The notes below the pieces were generated by a model. That model saw only the letters and a list, made by a program, of their open reading frames with translations. It had not been told where the DNA came from and searched no databases. Both the position numbers and the translations under genes were made by a program. Below, in pieces: positions 1 through 8,967 of a stretch of DNA of 34,257 nt. Origin of the DNA: Terriglobia bacterium (GTDB lineage: Bacteria; Acidobacteriota; Terriglobia; Terriglobales; Acidobacteriaceae); NCBI GenBank assembly GCA_020072645.1, contig JAIQGK010000031.1:1-34257 (forward strand). Reading direction: 5' to 3'. How positions within the stretch are numbered: the stretch's first letter is position 1; every line of letters starts with the position of its first letter.

Positions 1-128
1 CTCCTGCCTGTACCCTTGCCACTGCGGCCTGCCAAAACGGCAACCCGCGTTTCTTGGCACCTTTTAAATTCGCCACTCGCAGCTCCTTTCCTGCTTAGTG
101 GGGATATTATCTCTGTCTCACTTTCGGG

Positions 129-1454
129 GTGCAGGACACGGAGCAGCAAGAGGCTGTGCCTGGAACGGACGCGGAGGCCCGGCCCCTGACTTCGCCACTG
201 AGTTTTCGCGATGTTAGTTCGTCCAAAGTTCGGCACTTTCCGGGACGATCGGTGGATGCGGCGCTGCAGCGCTTGGATACGGAACCACGGTTACAATCCT
301 TGCGGAAGTCCGCAACGCTGAAGCCGGGAGCGCGATATCAGCTCCGTTTGCACATCGGACACCGTTCGATGGACAGCATCGTCAGCGGCAAGATGCCAGC
401 CGTCGATCCTCTGTTACCTGATCCCGAAGATGCGCGCGGACACGAACTTGAGTTCGTTGTCCAGCCCAAGGATTTCCACCTGCTGTCGCGGCCACTACAG
501 CGCTTCAATCTGCCGCTTGCCGGCCAGAGTGATCCGGTTTATTTCACGATCCGTGCCCCTCGCCAGGCGGTCAGCAAGGCTGAACTCCGGATTCTGCTTT
601 ACTCCCGCAATCACATCGTACAGTCATTTTTGCTCTCAGCGGAAATTACAGACGAGGAGAGTACTGGAAGCGAGTCCAGAGAAAGCCTGCGAGTGTCTCT
701 GGAGTTCACCCGCACGGAGCGGTTCACAAACCTGGATTCTTTGGAGCCGCGGCTATTGTCAATCGCAATCAATCGTGGACCCGGTGCCACACACAATATT
801 TCCGTAAAGGGGACGAATGGAGCAGATGGCGATCTTCGTTTGGATCCAGGCACTTTCGATGATCAGGTGAAGGATTTGCGCTCATACCTAAGAATCGCGA
901 CGGAGGATCCTGAAAATCCCGGTACCGCTCGTTTTTATCCGGAAATAACCGATGGCGACCCTGCACCCGAGCCTCTGGCCAATGCGATTCGCGAACTGGC
1001 AAAAAAAGGCAAAAAGCTCTACGATGCCTTGTTCGCCGGTGCTGCTGAGCAACAGCCGAAATTGCGCAAAGATCTGGTAGAGGTGCGGAAAAAATCTGAC
1101 GAGCGCTGCAAGTGGTGCGGTACGGTTTTGACTACGTTTTTCCCTGGACCCTTCTCTATGACTACGACCTGCCTGAGGATACGGCATTGGGATCCGTTTG
1201 CCTGGGCCGCACGCGGAATACTCAAGGCAAACCACAACCATGCAAATGCAAAGTCGACAGCGGGGCTTTCTGCGTGTCCGGGTTCTGGGGAATACGCCAC
1301 CAAGTCGAGGAGTTTCTGGGACGGGGCCGCGCAACAGACACGCATGTATCGCTCCCGTTGCAGGGTGCCATTAGAATTGTCGCCGATGCTGAACTTCCGC
1401 AAGCGCAGGAGTTGGAGAACTTTCTTAAGAAGGAAGTCGGCACCAGTGCCGTAA
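129..1454 (+). CDS. CHAT-domain protein, N-terminal part (frame-disrupted)
   Basis: This frame opens with GTG at 129 after an in-frame TAG at 96-98; there is only a weak G-rich ribosome site. Residues 1 to about 320 look genuine. They form a beta-rich domain (about 60-175, with alternating hydrophobic strands) followed by the usual entry to a CHAT domain, 'GKKLYDALF' near residues 292-300. After about base 1100 the translation turns into low-quality Cys/Arg/Ser-rich sequence, while the CHAT core ('FPWTLLYDY', catalytic His and Cys) continues in the -1 frame as the next feature. CHAT proteins are caspase-fold cysteine peptidases used as effectors in bacterial conflict systems. The beta-rich part may be one of the accessory domains that precede CHAT in such systems, but I cannot name it securely. 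The tail from about 1103 to 1454 is probably not a natural product of this gene. Confidence 0.7.
   Translation: MQDTEQQEAVPGTDAEARPLTSPLSFRDVSSSKVRHFPGRSVDAALQRLDTEPRLQSLRKSATLKPGARYQLRLHIGHRSMDSIVSGKMPAVDPLLPDPEDARGHELEFVVQPKDFHLLSRPLQRFNLPLAGQSDPVYFTIRAPRQAVSKAELRILLYSRNHIVQSFLLSAEITDEESTGSESRESLRVSLEFTRTERFTNLDSLEPRLLSIAINRGPGATHNISVKGTNGADGDLRLDPGTFDDQVKDLRSYLRIATEDPENPGTARFYPEITDGDPAPEPLANAIRELAKKGKKLYDALFAGAAEQQPKLRKDLVEVRKKSDERCKWCGTVLTTFFPGPFSMTTTCLRIRHWDPFAWAARGILKANHNHANAKSTAGLSACPGSGEYATKSRSFWDGAAQQTRMYRSRCRVPLELSPMLNFRKRRSWRTFLRRKSAPVP
1098..1114 (+). other. Frame break inside the CHAT gene
   Basis: The upstream frame reads well up to 'EVRKKSDE', and the downstream frame reads well from 'ALQVVRYGFDYVFPW'. 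Joining the two between bases 1100 and 1112 restores a normal CHAT fold. The shift needed is to the -1 frame. It must happen after 1099, because TGA at 1097-1099 blocks the new frame just upstream. Confidence 0.65.
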
Positions 1455-1945
1455 GTACTGGTCCTGCTGACGGAAGGCAGTTGATTGAGCTCCTGTGGGA
1501 GGTCCCTCCGGTACGCCCAGCGGTGCTCATTGTGCTCGGACATATGGAGGAGGCGGATGAACGCATCCGGCTGGTGCGAGATAAAAATTGGCTATCGCGA
1601 GCCAAGCTTGACGAGCGTTCACAAAAGGAGAAAGAGGCATGGGATGAGCCCCGATCCATCATTCTATTGATGGCGTGTGATTCAGCCGCGACCAGCCTCA
1701 AAACGGTGAATAATTTTGTAATAGCGTTCAACACCGCCGGGGCGGCCGCCGTGGTAGGGACCGAATGCATCGTCGCTTCGCAGCTCGCGGCACAATTCGC
1801 ACAGCACGTCAGCATCGCAATGCTGAAGGACCACCTCAGACTTGGCACCGCGATTACCGAGTTCAGGCGTGCGTCTCTCCAACGTGGCAATCCTTTGGCC
1901 TTTGTATTCAATGCCATTGGGGACGTAGATTTGAGGATTCAATGA
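1112..1945 (+). CDS. CHAT peptidase catalytic part, in the -1 frame relative to the upstream ORF
   Basis: This frame carries the CHAT core. 'FPWTLLYDY' matches the family PWELLYD motif. A His lies in 'VLGHM', and the catalytic Cys lies in 'LLMACDSA' followed by a Gly/Ala-rich 'AGAAAVVGTE' strand, which is the typical CHAT arrangement of His, ACxS and AGAxxVIGT. The GTG at 1112 is only the first possible start after a TGA at 1097-1099. It has no ribosome site and cuts into the domain, so it is unlikely to be a true start. The protein was more likely a single chain of about 600 residues running from 129 to 1945, with a one-base lesion between about 1100 and 1112. The 3' end overlaps the next gene as ATGA (1942-1945), so the two are translationally coupled. 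Either a sequencing error, a real inactivating mutation or recoding could explain the break. Confidence 0.72.
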   Translation: MVRYGFDYVFPWTLLYDYDLPEDTALGSVCLGRTRNTQGKPQPCKCKVDSGAFCVSGFWGIRHQVEEFLGRGRATDTHVSLPLQGAIRIVADAELPQAQELENFLKKEVGTSAVSTGPADGRQLIELLWEVPPVRPAVLIVLGHMEEADERIRLVRDKNWLSRAKLDERSQKEKEAWDEPRSIILLMACDSAATSLKTVNNFVIAFNTAGAAAVVGTECIVASQLAAQFAQHVSIAMLKDHLRLGTAITEFRRASLQRGNPLAFVFNAIGDVDLRIQ

Positions 1946-4068
1946 GACAAGTGCCAAGTCTGTTAATCCTTCTATTGCTTGCAGGTAGCCGTGCCATTGC
2001 GCAGGCACCGCTGGTCACCATAGATGGCGGGGACAGCGTGGACCTGTGCGCGAGCTGCTCCAAACCACAAATTCGTGTTGCAGTTACACCGACGGCTAAC
2101 TTTCGCCCCAGGGAGAACCCGAGCGTATCCGAAGTAAGTCTCGGCGCGCTAAGAGACAACAGCCTACGGGATGCATTTACGGTCAAATGGGAAAAAGGAA
2201 AACAAAACTACCCCATTGCGTTGCTCGTGGACATTGATGCAACCAAAGTTACTAAGGCAGGAACCTACAACGTCGTCTTAAACTTGCTACCTAAGACCCA
2301 GCCCGACGCCCCACGCCTGACTCTTCAGGTTCAGCACCCTACAGCCCAGCTGCAGCTGCCGTCAAAGCTGATTGTCTATCGGATTTTGGGGTGCAAAGAC
2401 GATAAGCAAGCGCTAGTTATGGCCGAGATCTCCGGGAAATCGTCCATCACTGACGTTCAGGTTTCTCCGGCCCTGCAACCCTCTCTTCTCGGCAACGTGC
2501 CCGTCACCGGACAGTTGCATTTAATTGTTCCCAATAAGCTGGAAGCCGGCAAGCCGACGAACGTAGATTACGAACTGATGGGAGATTTCCCTCTAGGCAC
2601 CGTGACGGGTGCGATGCAAGTCACGGCACCGCAGCTAACACAGGCGGTACCCCTTAATTTCGAAGTTAGAAGCAGACTGCCGTTGTTCATGGTTTTTGTG
2701 TATGCGTTGGCGGGCGCCTTGGTGAGTTGGCTATTGAAAGTGTTATTGCAAGGACGTATCGAACTGAACCAGGCGCGCATCAATGCTGATGATCTCCTCC
2801 ACCGCGTGAAAATGGATTGCGACAAGCACCTTGACTCGACCTTTCGCGGGGCCATCGATCAAGCTGTTAATGACCTTACGACAGCCCGCGCAGGAGAATC
2901 GGCAGCCGATATTGAAAAATACCGTCAAGCCCTGGACCAGATTTGGCGCGATGAGTTGAAGAAACTGGCCACACGGCATCAAGACGTTCAGATAATTTTC
3001 GACGACCTGCGTTCCGTTACCGACAATACATGGGCGGTGCCAAAGCTTGTAATGTCATCCGTTGAGACTGGTAAACGGGAACTGGACAAGGCGGCAGTAA
3101 AATTAGGCAACGACGACCTGGCCGGCGCCAAGCAAGATCTGCTCTCGCTCCAAAACAACCTCGGGCTTCAGGTCAAACTTGGGGCGATCGAATGGCAGCA
3201 GAAGATGGTGAACTATTTTGAGTTCCTACAAAAGTCAAGGGGCGGCATTTCATCAGTCCTCAAAATGAATTTACAAACTGCTTTAGAGAAGCAACAGTCT
3301 GCTCTTGCCAATATTAAAGACGACACCGCTTGCGCCACAACAGCCAACATTCTGCAAGTGCTTTCCACTCTGACCATTTCTGTCTCCCACATTCGCGACC
3401 CTCTTTCGCAACTTAAAACCGCGCTAGTGGCCGAGATTGAAAAGACGGCAAAGCAGATGGCCAAAGCGTCCGATCAACAGACAATCGCCAGATTGAAGAA
3501 AGAGACGCTCGATTTTGCGGCGACACTCCAGCAAGTGCCTGACGATCCGGGGACGGCCCTTGATTCTCTGCCAACACAGCTAGCCAATCTAGACCAGGCT
3601 TGGCGCCATGCGTTGTTAAAGCAATTGGGCTCGAAGGACACAAGTGCAGTAGAAGCCCGCTTGAACGTACAGGACTATGCCGGAGCGGTTAATGTTACGA
3701 TCAACGCGTACTCAAGCAGCACTTTTCTCAGCGGCACACCGCCGCCAGGCGCAGATGCCATATGGCCCTCTAGTCTTCGTTCCGACTTTGTGGTGGCACC
3801 CATCCCATCCTATCGCACCTCGGCGCCTGCTCTGGATCTGCCGCGGGAAGTTGACCGCACTCCAGTAACGCCGCGTAAACAACTTTTTTGGGCCAAGAGC
3901 ATACAGAGCGCAACTCTGTTTTTCTTAGTGGGACTCGGCGGACTCATGTTGTACCAGAGCACCTTTGTTGGGACCTTCGAAGACTTCTCAAAGATCTTTT
4001 TTTGGGCATTCGGGCTTGATCTGACGATCGACACTTTACGGCAAGCAACCAGGGCGAAGAGTGCTTAA
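1942..4068 (+). CDS. Secreted/membrane coiled-coil protein of the CHAT operon, function unknown
   Basis: The frame is open from 1765, but I start it at ATG 1942. That codon overlaps the CHAT stop as ATGA and begins a good signal peptide (charged MRQ, then a Leu-rich core, then A-x-A before Gln21). The product is about 708 residues. Residues 21-240 look like two beta-rich extracytoplasmic segments with paired Cys (C36/C39). A transmembrane helix follows at about 246-270. A long helical, charged region at 270-620 is probably coiled coil. Two hydrophobic segments lie near the C-terminus (about 656-680 and 685-705). I do not recognise a named family. Coupling to the CHAT gene suggests a membrane-anchored partner, sensor or scaffold for the peptidase. 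The C-terminal paired helices, and a similar layout in the convergent operon's last gene (4550-6337), suggest parallel roles; that is inference. Confidence 0.85.
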   Translation: MRQVPSLLILLLLAGSRAIAQAPLVTIDGGDSVDLCASCSKPQIRVAVTPTANFRPRENPSVSEVSLGALRDNSLRDAFTVKWEKGKQNYPIALLVDIDATKVTKAGTYNVVLNLLPKTQPDAPRLTLQVQHPTAQLQLPSKLIVYRILGCKDDKQALVMAEISGKSSITDVQVSPALQPSLLGNVPVTGQLHLIVPNKLEAGKPTNVDYELMGDFPLGTVTGAMQVTAPQLTQAVPLNFEVRSRLPLFMVFVYALAGALVSWLLKVLLQGRIELNQARINADDLLHRVKMDCDKHLDSTFRGAIDQAVNDLTTARAGESAADIEKYRQALDQIWRDELKKLATRHQDVQIIFDDLRSVTDNTWAVPKLVMSSVETGKRELDKAAVKLGNDDLAGAKQDLLSLQNNLGLQVKLGAIEWQQKMVNYFEFLQKSRGGISSVLKMNLQTALEKQQSALANIKDDTACATTANILQVLSTLTISVSHIRDPLSQLKTALVAEIEKTAKQMAKASDQQTIARLKKETLDFAATLQQVPDDPGTALDSLPTQLANLDQAWRHALLKQLGSKDTSAVEARLNVQDYAGAVNVTINAYSSSTFLSGTPPPGADAIWPSSLRSDFVVAPIPSYRTSAPALDLPREVDRTPVTPRKQLFWAKSIQSATLFFLVGLGGLMLYQSTFVGTFEDFSKIFFWAFGLDLTIDTLRQATRAKSA

Positions 4069-4549
4069 AGAGCTTGTTCCAAGAGGTAGACGTTATGCAT
4101 AGATATCTGGAACATTCACGTTTCACTATTTTCATCGGATCAGTTCCACAATCATCTGGTTTTGAAACACCGGAATACTGTTGCATCCCATCTTTTAGAA
4201 TCAATTAGTTGCAGACTGGCGGGTTGAGACGATTTTGGAACGGCCCCTGCGGGCAACGTCGATGGCCGATGCGACGGAGTTGGCCGCGAAGAAATCTGTC
4301 GTCCTGAACCCTTTGCGCCACTCCGCTGTGTTGGGGTGGGTTGAGCAAAGGGTTCTGTGTTGCAGGCAAGAGAGATACTTTTGGTGAAGCTCCGAAGTTG
4401 AGGCCTGTACAGAAAACGCGAAAGCCGCCGCGCGCGAACCTTTGCAAGTCTCCAGGGGACACCATTCAGAAAGCAACTTGCCAAACAACAAAAGAGACTC
4501 AGCCGCAACGACTCAGACGCGTGCGAACTTGCACCTTTTGTAACCATGA
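4069..4549. other. Convergent intergenic region with no convincing gene
   Basis: This stretch of about 480 bases lies between the ends of two convergent operons. Several frames, mainly on the minus strand, are open over about 260 bases at once, but none has a ribosome site, a recognisable domain or natural composition. I see no strong intrinsic terminator with a T-run. It may hold a decayed gene or a dispersed repeat; a search of the rest of the genome would show which. Confidence 0.4.
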
Positions 4550-6337
4550 TTATGACCGCTGGCTGGAGACGGGTTCCACCCCAAGAGTCTTAAGCTGTCT
4601 TCCTTTTGCGTAAAGACCCGCCGTAGAGAGCACGTAGGTGATAGTCACCGCCCAGAGGACGGGCCGTACCGGTGTTCCCGCAAGCAATGCCCAAACTGTA
4701 CAGCCCAGCATAAGTACGATGTGGATATAGGAATAGACCTGGTACTTTTTAACGTATCTCTGTCGAAGAGCGGCATAAGTGATATTGCTGCTCATGAAAG
4801 CCGGCAGATATGTTTTGGTCATCCCTATGATTGCCACAAGGCCGAAGAGGTTTCCTAGCGGCAATAATGAGAGGTTTAACCAGAGAGACATCTTCCTGGC
4901 AAACTCCCGAGATTTCTGCCTGGGCAGTTCATCGATCTCTTGCAAAGTGGAATCCAAGGACTTGATACCGTCCAGTAAACGAGTCTTTATTTGTGCAAGT
5001 TTGCTTTTGAAGGAATAGAAGCAGAGCGCCGCGTCGGCAGCCAACTTGTCTTTTGCAGTTTGGGTCAACAATGCGGTATCAACCACATTTTTTACCAACT
5101 CATTCAACGGTTCACCCAGCTTCTGCTCGATTTCTTTTTGCATGCATTGAAGCCACGGCTTGTGTTGTTTGAGATAACGGTCCTGATTTTCTTCTTCAAG
5201 CACGCTGAGCGCAAAAAGAACATCCTTGCCAGCAGGGTCAAAGACCGTCATCTTATATGAATTCATTTTCGACAACTCTGAATCGACCGAGCTCTGGATT
5301 GCTGCGATTGCGCTGAAGACCGGCTCCAGCCTGGCGGAACAACGATCAATGGCCTGGACCTGCTGCGAGAATAAAGCCTTGCGTGCGCGGACCTCGCTTT
5401 CAACCTTCGCCAATGCGGAAGGATCGATGATATGCCCATACTCAAATGAAGTGTTGATCGCAAAAGAGAGAAGCCGTTGGATTTCCACCACAGCGTCTTT
5501 ACATTGCTGATAAGGAAGCGCCTGCAGACTGTCCTGGATGTTCTTGAGCAGGACGGCATTAGATTGATAACAGCTCAGGAGAAACTCTGCCGCTTGTCGC
5601 AACCCACTTCCCACGTCCTCCCCGCTCGTCGTCATGATGGTGTTGAACTCTGCATTGAGCTTGTTAAAGATGTCAGTGGCTGCGCGCTGTTCCACGGTAT
5701 CCTGAATTCGATCATAGAGAAAGACGTAGGCCCTTTTTGTCACATAGGAGAGCAGAAAACCGGCAAAGAGATTGCCTTTGTTGTGGAGATTGTCATAGGC
5801 AAGCTGTTGCAATTTTCCTAAGAGGGTAAGGATATCCTGGTCCAGAGCAGGTTTCAGCTCTTCCAGCTTCTCGCGCACCTGTTCGTCCAACTCTGCTTTC
5901 TTGTCTTCCAGTTTTGCGGTTACGTCTTCATAACGTTCTTTGGCCCGGCCCGCCTGGTCTACAATCCGGCGGTGAAGTTCAAGCTGGGCGTTGTACTTGT
6001 CCACTTTTTCGTTGTAACGCGCAACGGAATTGGGATTGCTTCTGTCAACAAAAAAGCTGGAAGGACCGCTGCCAGGCTGTGTCGCCGTGGCTTTTGCGGC
6101 AAGACCATCCAATTCCGCCTTGGCCTGCTCAACGCGTTGTCGCAGGCCCGAAAGGGTCTGCTCGCAGCGAGAGATAAAATCGCTTACTCTCCGCTTTGTT
6201 CGTTCATAGCTTGCTCCGTTGACCACTTGCGCGATACGTTCATCTTCATAGTTGGCGTCCAGGTCAGCCTGGCTCAGAAAAAAATCCGCATTCAGGATGG
6301 ACGAAACCTGCCGCCGCACCAGACTCATTGCTTCCAT
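4550..6337 (-). CDS. Coiled-coil membrane protein, last gene of the caspase/MotAB operon
   Basis: ATG at 6337 is preceded by AAAGGAGA at good spacing. The 595-residue product is mostly helical. Residues 30-160 and 290-480 are charged heptad-like regions; residues 65-130 include a Ser/Thr/Pro-rich linker. Two hydrophobic segments near the C-terminus (about 486-515, and 532-569 with a likely re-entrant or double span) anchor it in the membrane, leaving a large cytoplasmic domain at the N-terminus. I recognise no family. It lies 32 bases downstream of the NTPase gene and is almost certainly cotranscribed with it. A long coiled-coil protein with a membrane tail would suit a role as pore, anchor or effector in the system, but nothing in the sequence proves this. 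Confidence 0.85.
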   Translation of the reverse strand: MEAMSLVRRQVSSILNADFFLSQADLDANYEDERIAQVVNGASYERTKRRVSDFISRCEQTLSGLRQRVEQAKAELDGLAAKATATQPGSGPSSFFVDRSNPNSVARYNEKVDKYNAQLELHRRIVDQAGRAKERYEDVTAKLEDKKAELDEQVREKLEELKPALDQDILTLLGKLQQLAYDNLHNKGNLFAGFLLSYVTKRAYVFLYDRIQDTVEQRAATDIFNKLNAEFNTIMTTSGEDVGSGLRQAAEFLLSCYQSNAVLLKNIQDSLQALPYQQCKDAVVEIQRLLSFAINTSFEYGHIIDPSALAKVESEVRARKALFSQQVQAIDRCSARLEPVFSAIAAIQSSVDSELSKMNSYKMTVFDPAGKDVLFALSVLEEENQDRYLKQHKPWLQCMQKEIEQKLGEPLNELVKNVVDTALLTQTAKDKLAADAALCFYSFKSKLAQIKTRLLDGIKSLDSTLQEIDELPRQKSREFARKMSLWLNLSLLPLGNLFGLVAIIGMTKTYLPAFMSSNITYAALRQRYVKKYQVYSYIHIVLMLGCTVWALLAGTPVRPVLWAVTITYVLSTAGLYAKGRQLKTLGVEPVSSQRS

Positions 6338-6369
6338 GTCACTATCTCCTTTACCGGAAATTCAAGGGT

Positions 6370-8940
6370 TCACATCTTTGCGATCGCAAGCGCATTTTTT
6401 GCGTTGTTGCGGCCACCGAACAGGCTTTTTCTCTTCACGCTGATTGCGAATTCTTCCTCGCGCGATCCTTTTTGCAAAAAAATATTTGTTTGAAACATAT
6501 CCATGGTCTGCATTTTCAATTCAACGAGCGGCGATGTGAGCAGCCGCACAAAAACATCCTCCAGCGCCTTCCGTCCACGAGGAAATTCGCCGCTTTCCAC
6601 CACGCAGGACCGCAGGTGGTTGAAAAAAGCCTCGCGCAGGTAGTTCGTGCGGCCCATGCGAAAAACGGTATTGAAGTTTGCGAATATATCTTCCAGAAAC
6701 TGCGCGAACCGAACGGGGGAATCAGGAGACTGGCTCAAGGCCGTGAGAATGGGATTGGCGCGGGCATGTTTTTTGGCGCTCCGGGTTTCTTTTCTTTCCG
6801 CTGAATCGGCCTTTGCGTCTTCTCGTTTCTCGGCAACCATTTCCTCCTTCGTCATGATGAATCCTGAAAGCTCATCGGCAATGCCATCCGACTGGAGATA
6901 GAGCAGGCAGACCAGGCTACGCAGGCCTTCATTGCCGCGGAGCCATTTTCGCAGCTCCGTGAAAACTTCTATGGGGCCTTTTGCCAGACATAAGGCCACC
7001 AGCGAATACTGCATCGCAAAGAATACCGGTCCGTGGTGGCGCAGGAGAGCGAATCCCAATTCCTTCAGGAATTCATGGGCGGCGATAAGCTGGAAAGCTT
7101 CTTTTCGAGTGTGGTTTGGCTTTTTGAATTCACGCTCGATGTTCTGCATGATGCGCAGAATCTCGTCATTATGCGACAAATAAACCGCCAGCTTGGCTTC
7201 GGCGATGTTTTTCAGTCGCGCCATTGCCAAAGGTAAGTCCAGGATCCCTATTTGCTTTAAGGCCGCGATCGCTGTCCAAATTTCATCTGTATCGTCCGAC
7301 TGACCCATCCGCTCCAGATCGGCCAGACAGTTGCTCATATAGGTTTCATTTGTGCTATGCATGATCCCTTGAAACAGATAGCCTACGGTGGCTTGCCGCC
7401 ACCGGACGGAGTTGGCATGTGTCCATTCTGAAATTAGGGGAAGAATAATGGCGGCCGGGTCCATCTCTCCGATTCTTCCCAAGATGCGGGCCGCATGGAT
7501 CCGCAAAGACAGATTTTCTTCCTGTGCCAATTGACGCAAAATGGGCAGAAGCGAGGTCATTAACCGGCGCGTCTGATGCAGGAAAGCGGGCCAGAGCGCT
7601 TCCAGAAATGCCTGGTCCTGGAATTGCACCATGTCCCGGCCATCGGCGCTGGGCTTGATCGTCACCCTCGCTTTGGTCAGCAACTCGTCATCGCAGAGCC
7701 GTTCCGGGCGATATACGAAATATTTTTCCGGTGTTCCGGTCCACTTGTGAATCGGCTTCAGCAGAGCGCTATACAGTTCCTGAAACTCTGTCCATGGGAC
7801 ACCTTGCGGACCGGATACCGGCTGAACCAGTCCCAGGACAAAGGCGACGTTCCAGGCCTCAAAATCCGCCGCCAGATATTTCAGCCAGAGAGATACCTGG
7901 TCCATCCTGCTGAAAGCCCGTTCGACCGTCGATTTTCCTTCAACCACGATGGACAGGTATTCGCGAACGAAGCGACGGATCCTGGGTACAGTTTTGCCGT
8001 ATAAAAGGACCTGGTCCCGCTGCTCTTGCGTTAGCGTCACATCTATTTGTATCTCTTTCAGGATGCTGTTCAGAGCCTCGCTCAGCTTGGCGGAGCCAAG
8101 CCGCGGTAAAGGAATGCATAGGCGCAAAGCCTGCAGCTGCGAAGAAATGGATTCGATAAAATGATCGTCGGTGGTAAAGATCAGATACGATCCTCGTGCC
8201 TTCAGCTCGCGGCAGAGCGAATCAGCAAGCCGCTGATCGAGCCCTTCCAAGAACTCGCGCAGAGCACGGTTCTGGCCGGTCAGAAAATCCTTGAAAAAGA
8301 TGACGCAGCGGCAAAAAGATTCTTCCTGCTGCACCGCCTCAGCCAAATTGATTTGTACTGCAGCATCCAGGGGGAAAACCTGCGTGATTTCCTCCTTGAG
8401 TTCAGGATCACACAACCTCAGCCGATGAGCGAGATAAATGGCCGTGGAGCTTTTGCCCGAATTCGGCTCGGCCGAAATGATCAGGATCCGGCTTTCCTGC
8501 AGGATCGAAATAAACTGGCTGGTGGTCAATTCATCATGGATGTGCCTAACAGCTTCCGCTTCTTCGGTAGAACGAGTCAGCCTGGCCCGCATCGACTTGG
8601 AAAATTGCGTGATCCGGACAGCCCCATCCGTTCCGATGAAAATATCGCGGGCGCTCCTCATCTCCAGCTTGAACGCAGTGTTGTCGACTGATCCACCCGT
8701 GCCGCTGATCTCAGGACGGTTATCGATGTTGAGTGAGAGGTTTAACGGCTCTCCATTCTTCTCTCCATCCGGAACGGCCTTTTTCTTTTCCGTCTCCGGA
8801 GTTTTCGGCTCCGGCTCTGGAGCGGCAGGCTTTGGCGGTTCAGCAGAGCGGCTTGGCGCAGTTTTTGCAGCGGCCGGAGCAGCGCCGGGCGCGTTCCCGG
8901 CAGGCATACTGTTTGCATTCTTCTCAGGCTCATTGCTCAT
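6370..8940 (-). CDS. P-loop NTPase with helical-repeat C-terminal region
   Basis: I choose ATG at 8940: GGGGAGG lies 11 bases upstream, whereas an in-frame GTG at 8952 sits on that ribosome site. The product is about 856 residues. Residues 1-65 are Pro/Ala/Glu-rich and disordered. Residues 66-115 form a beta-rich segment. The P-loop is 'AEPNSGKSS' (157-165), followed by a hydrophobic strand ending in 'FFKD' (215-218) as Walker B candidate and 'LIFTTDD' near 255 as a sensor strand. This is a STAND-like or AAA-like NTPase core. From about 470 to 800 helical pairs of HEAT/Armadillo character follow, as in 'SLRIHAARILGRIGEMDPAA'. Such proteins are switches that sense a ligand through the repeats. 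In this operon, with a caspase as first gene, it would be the natural regulator of the peptidase; that link is inferred from context. The exact NTPase clade is not clear to me. Confidence 0.87.
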   Translation of the reverse strand: MSNEPEKNANSMPAGNAPGAAPAAAKTAPSRSAEPPKPAAPEPEPKTPETEKKKAVPDGEKNGEPLNLSLNIDNRPEISGTGGSVDNTAFKLEMRSARDIFIGTDGAVRITQFSKSMRARLTRSTEEAEAVRHIHDELTTSQFISILQESRILIISAEPNSGKSSTAIYLAHRLRLCDPELKEEITQVFPLDAAVQINLAEAVQQEESFCRCVIFFKDFLTGQNRALREFLEGLDQRLADSLCRELKARGSYLIFTTDDHFIESISSQLQALRLCIPLPRLGSAKLSEALNSILKEIQIDVTLTQEQRDQVLLYGKTVPRIRRFVREYLSIVVEGKSTVERAFSRMDQVSLWLKYLAADFEAWNVAFVLGLVQPVSGPQGVPWTEFQELYSALLKPIHKWTGTPEKYFVYRPERLCDDELLTKARVTIKPSADGRDMVQFQDQAFLEALWPAFLHQTRRLMTSLLPILRQLAQEENLSLRIHAARILGRIGEMDPAAIILPLISEWTHANSVRWRQATVGYLFQGIMHSTNETYMSNCLADLERMGQSDDTDEIWTAIAALKQIGILDLPLAMARLKNIAEAKLAVYLSHNDEILRIMQNIEREFKKPNHTRKEAFQLIAAHEFLKELGFALLRHHGPVFFAMQYSLVALCLAKGPIEVFTELRKWLRGNEGLRSLVCLLYLQSDGIADELSGFIMTKEEMVAEKREDAKADSAERKETRSAKKHARANPILTALSQSPDSPVRFAQFLEDIFANFNTVFRMGRTNYLREAFFNHLRSCVVESGEFPRGRKALEDVFVRLLTSPLVELKMQTMDMFQTNIFLQKGSREEEFAISVKRKSLFGGRNNAKNALAIAKM

Positions 8941-8967
8941 GGAATTTTGCACCTCCCCTAAAAAACG

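Noticed and set aside
55-71. TTGGCAC before the CHAT gene as sigma54 promoter
   Set aside because: The -24 half is perfect but no GC lies at the -12 position.
1089-1094. A-run as a programmed -1 slip site in the CHAT gene
   Set aside because: A shift at the six A would enter the -1 frame before TGA at 1097-1099 and stop at once. The frame change must lie after 1099, where I see no slippery heptamer.
4152-4547. Minus-strand 131-codon frame in the convergent gap
   Set aside because: No ribosome site, no recognisable domain, and the other minus-strand frames are open over the same bases.
5972-6493. Plus-strand 173-codon open frame
   Set aside because: It is antisense to the coiled-coil gene and the NTPase 3' end; composition is not protein-like.
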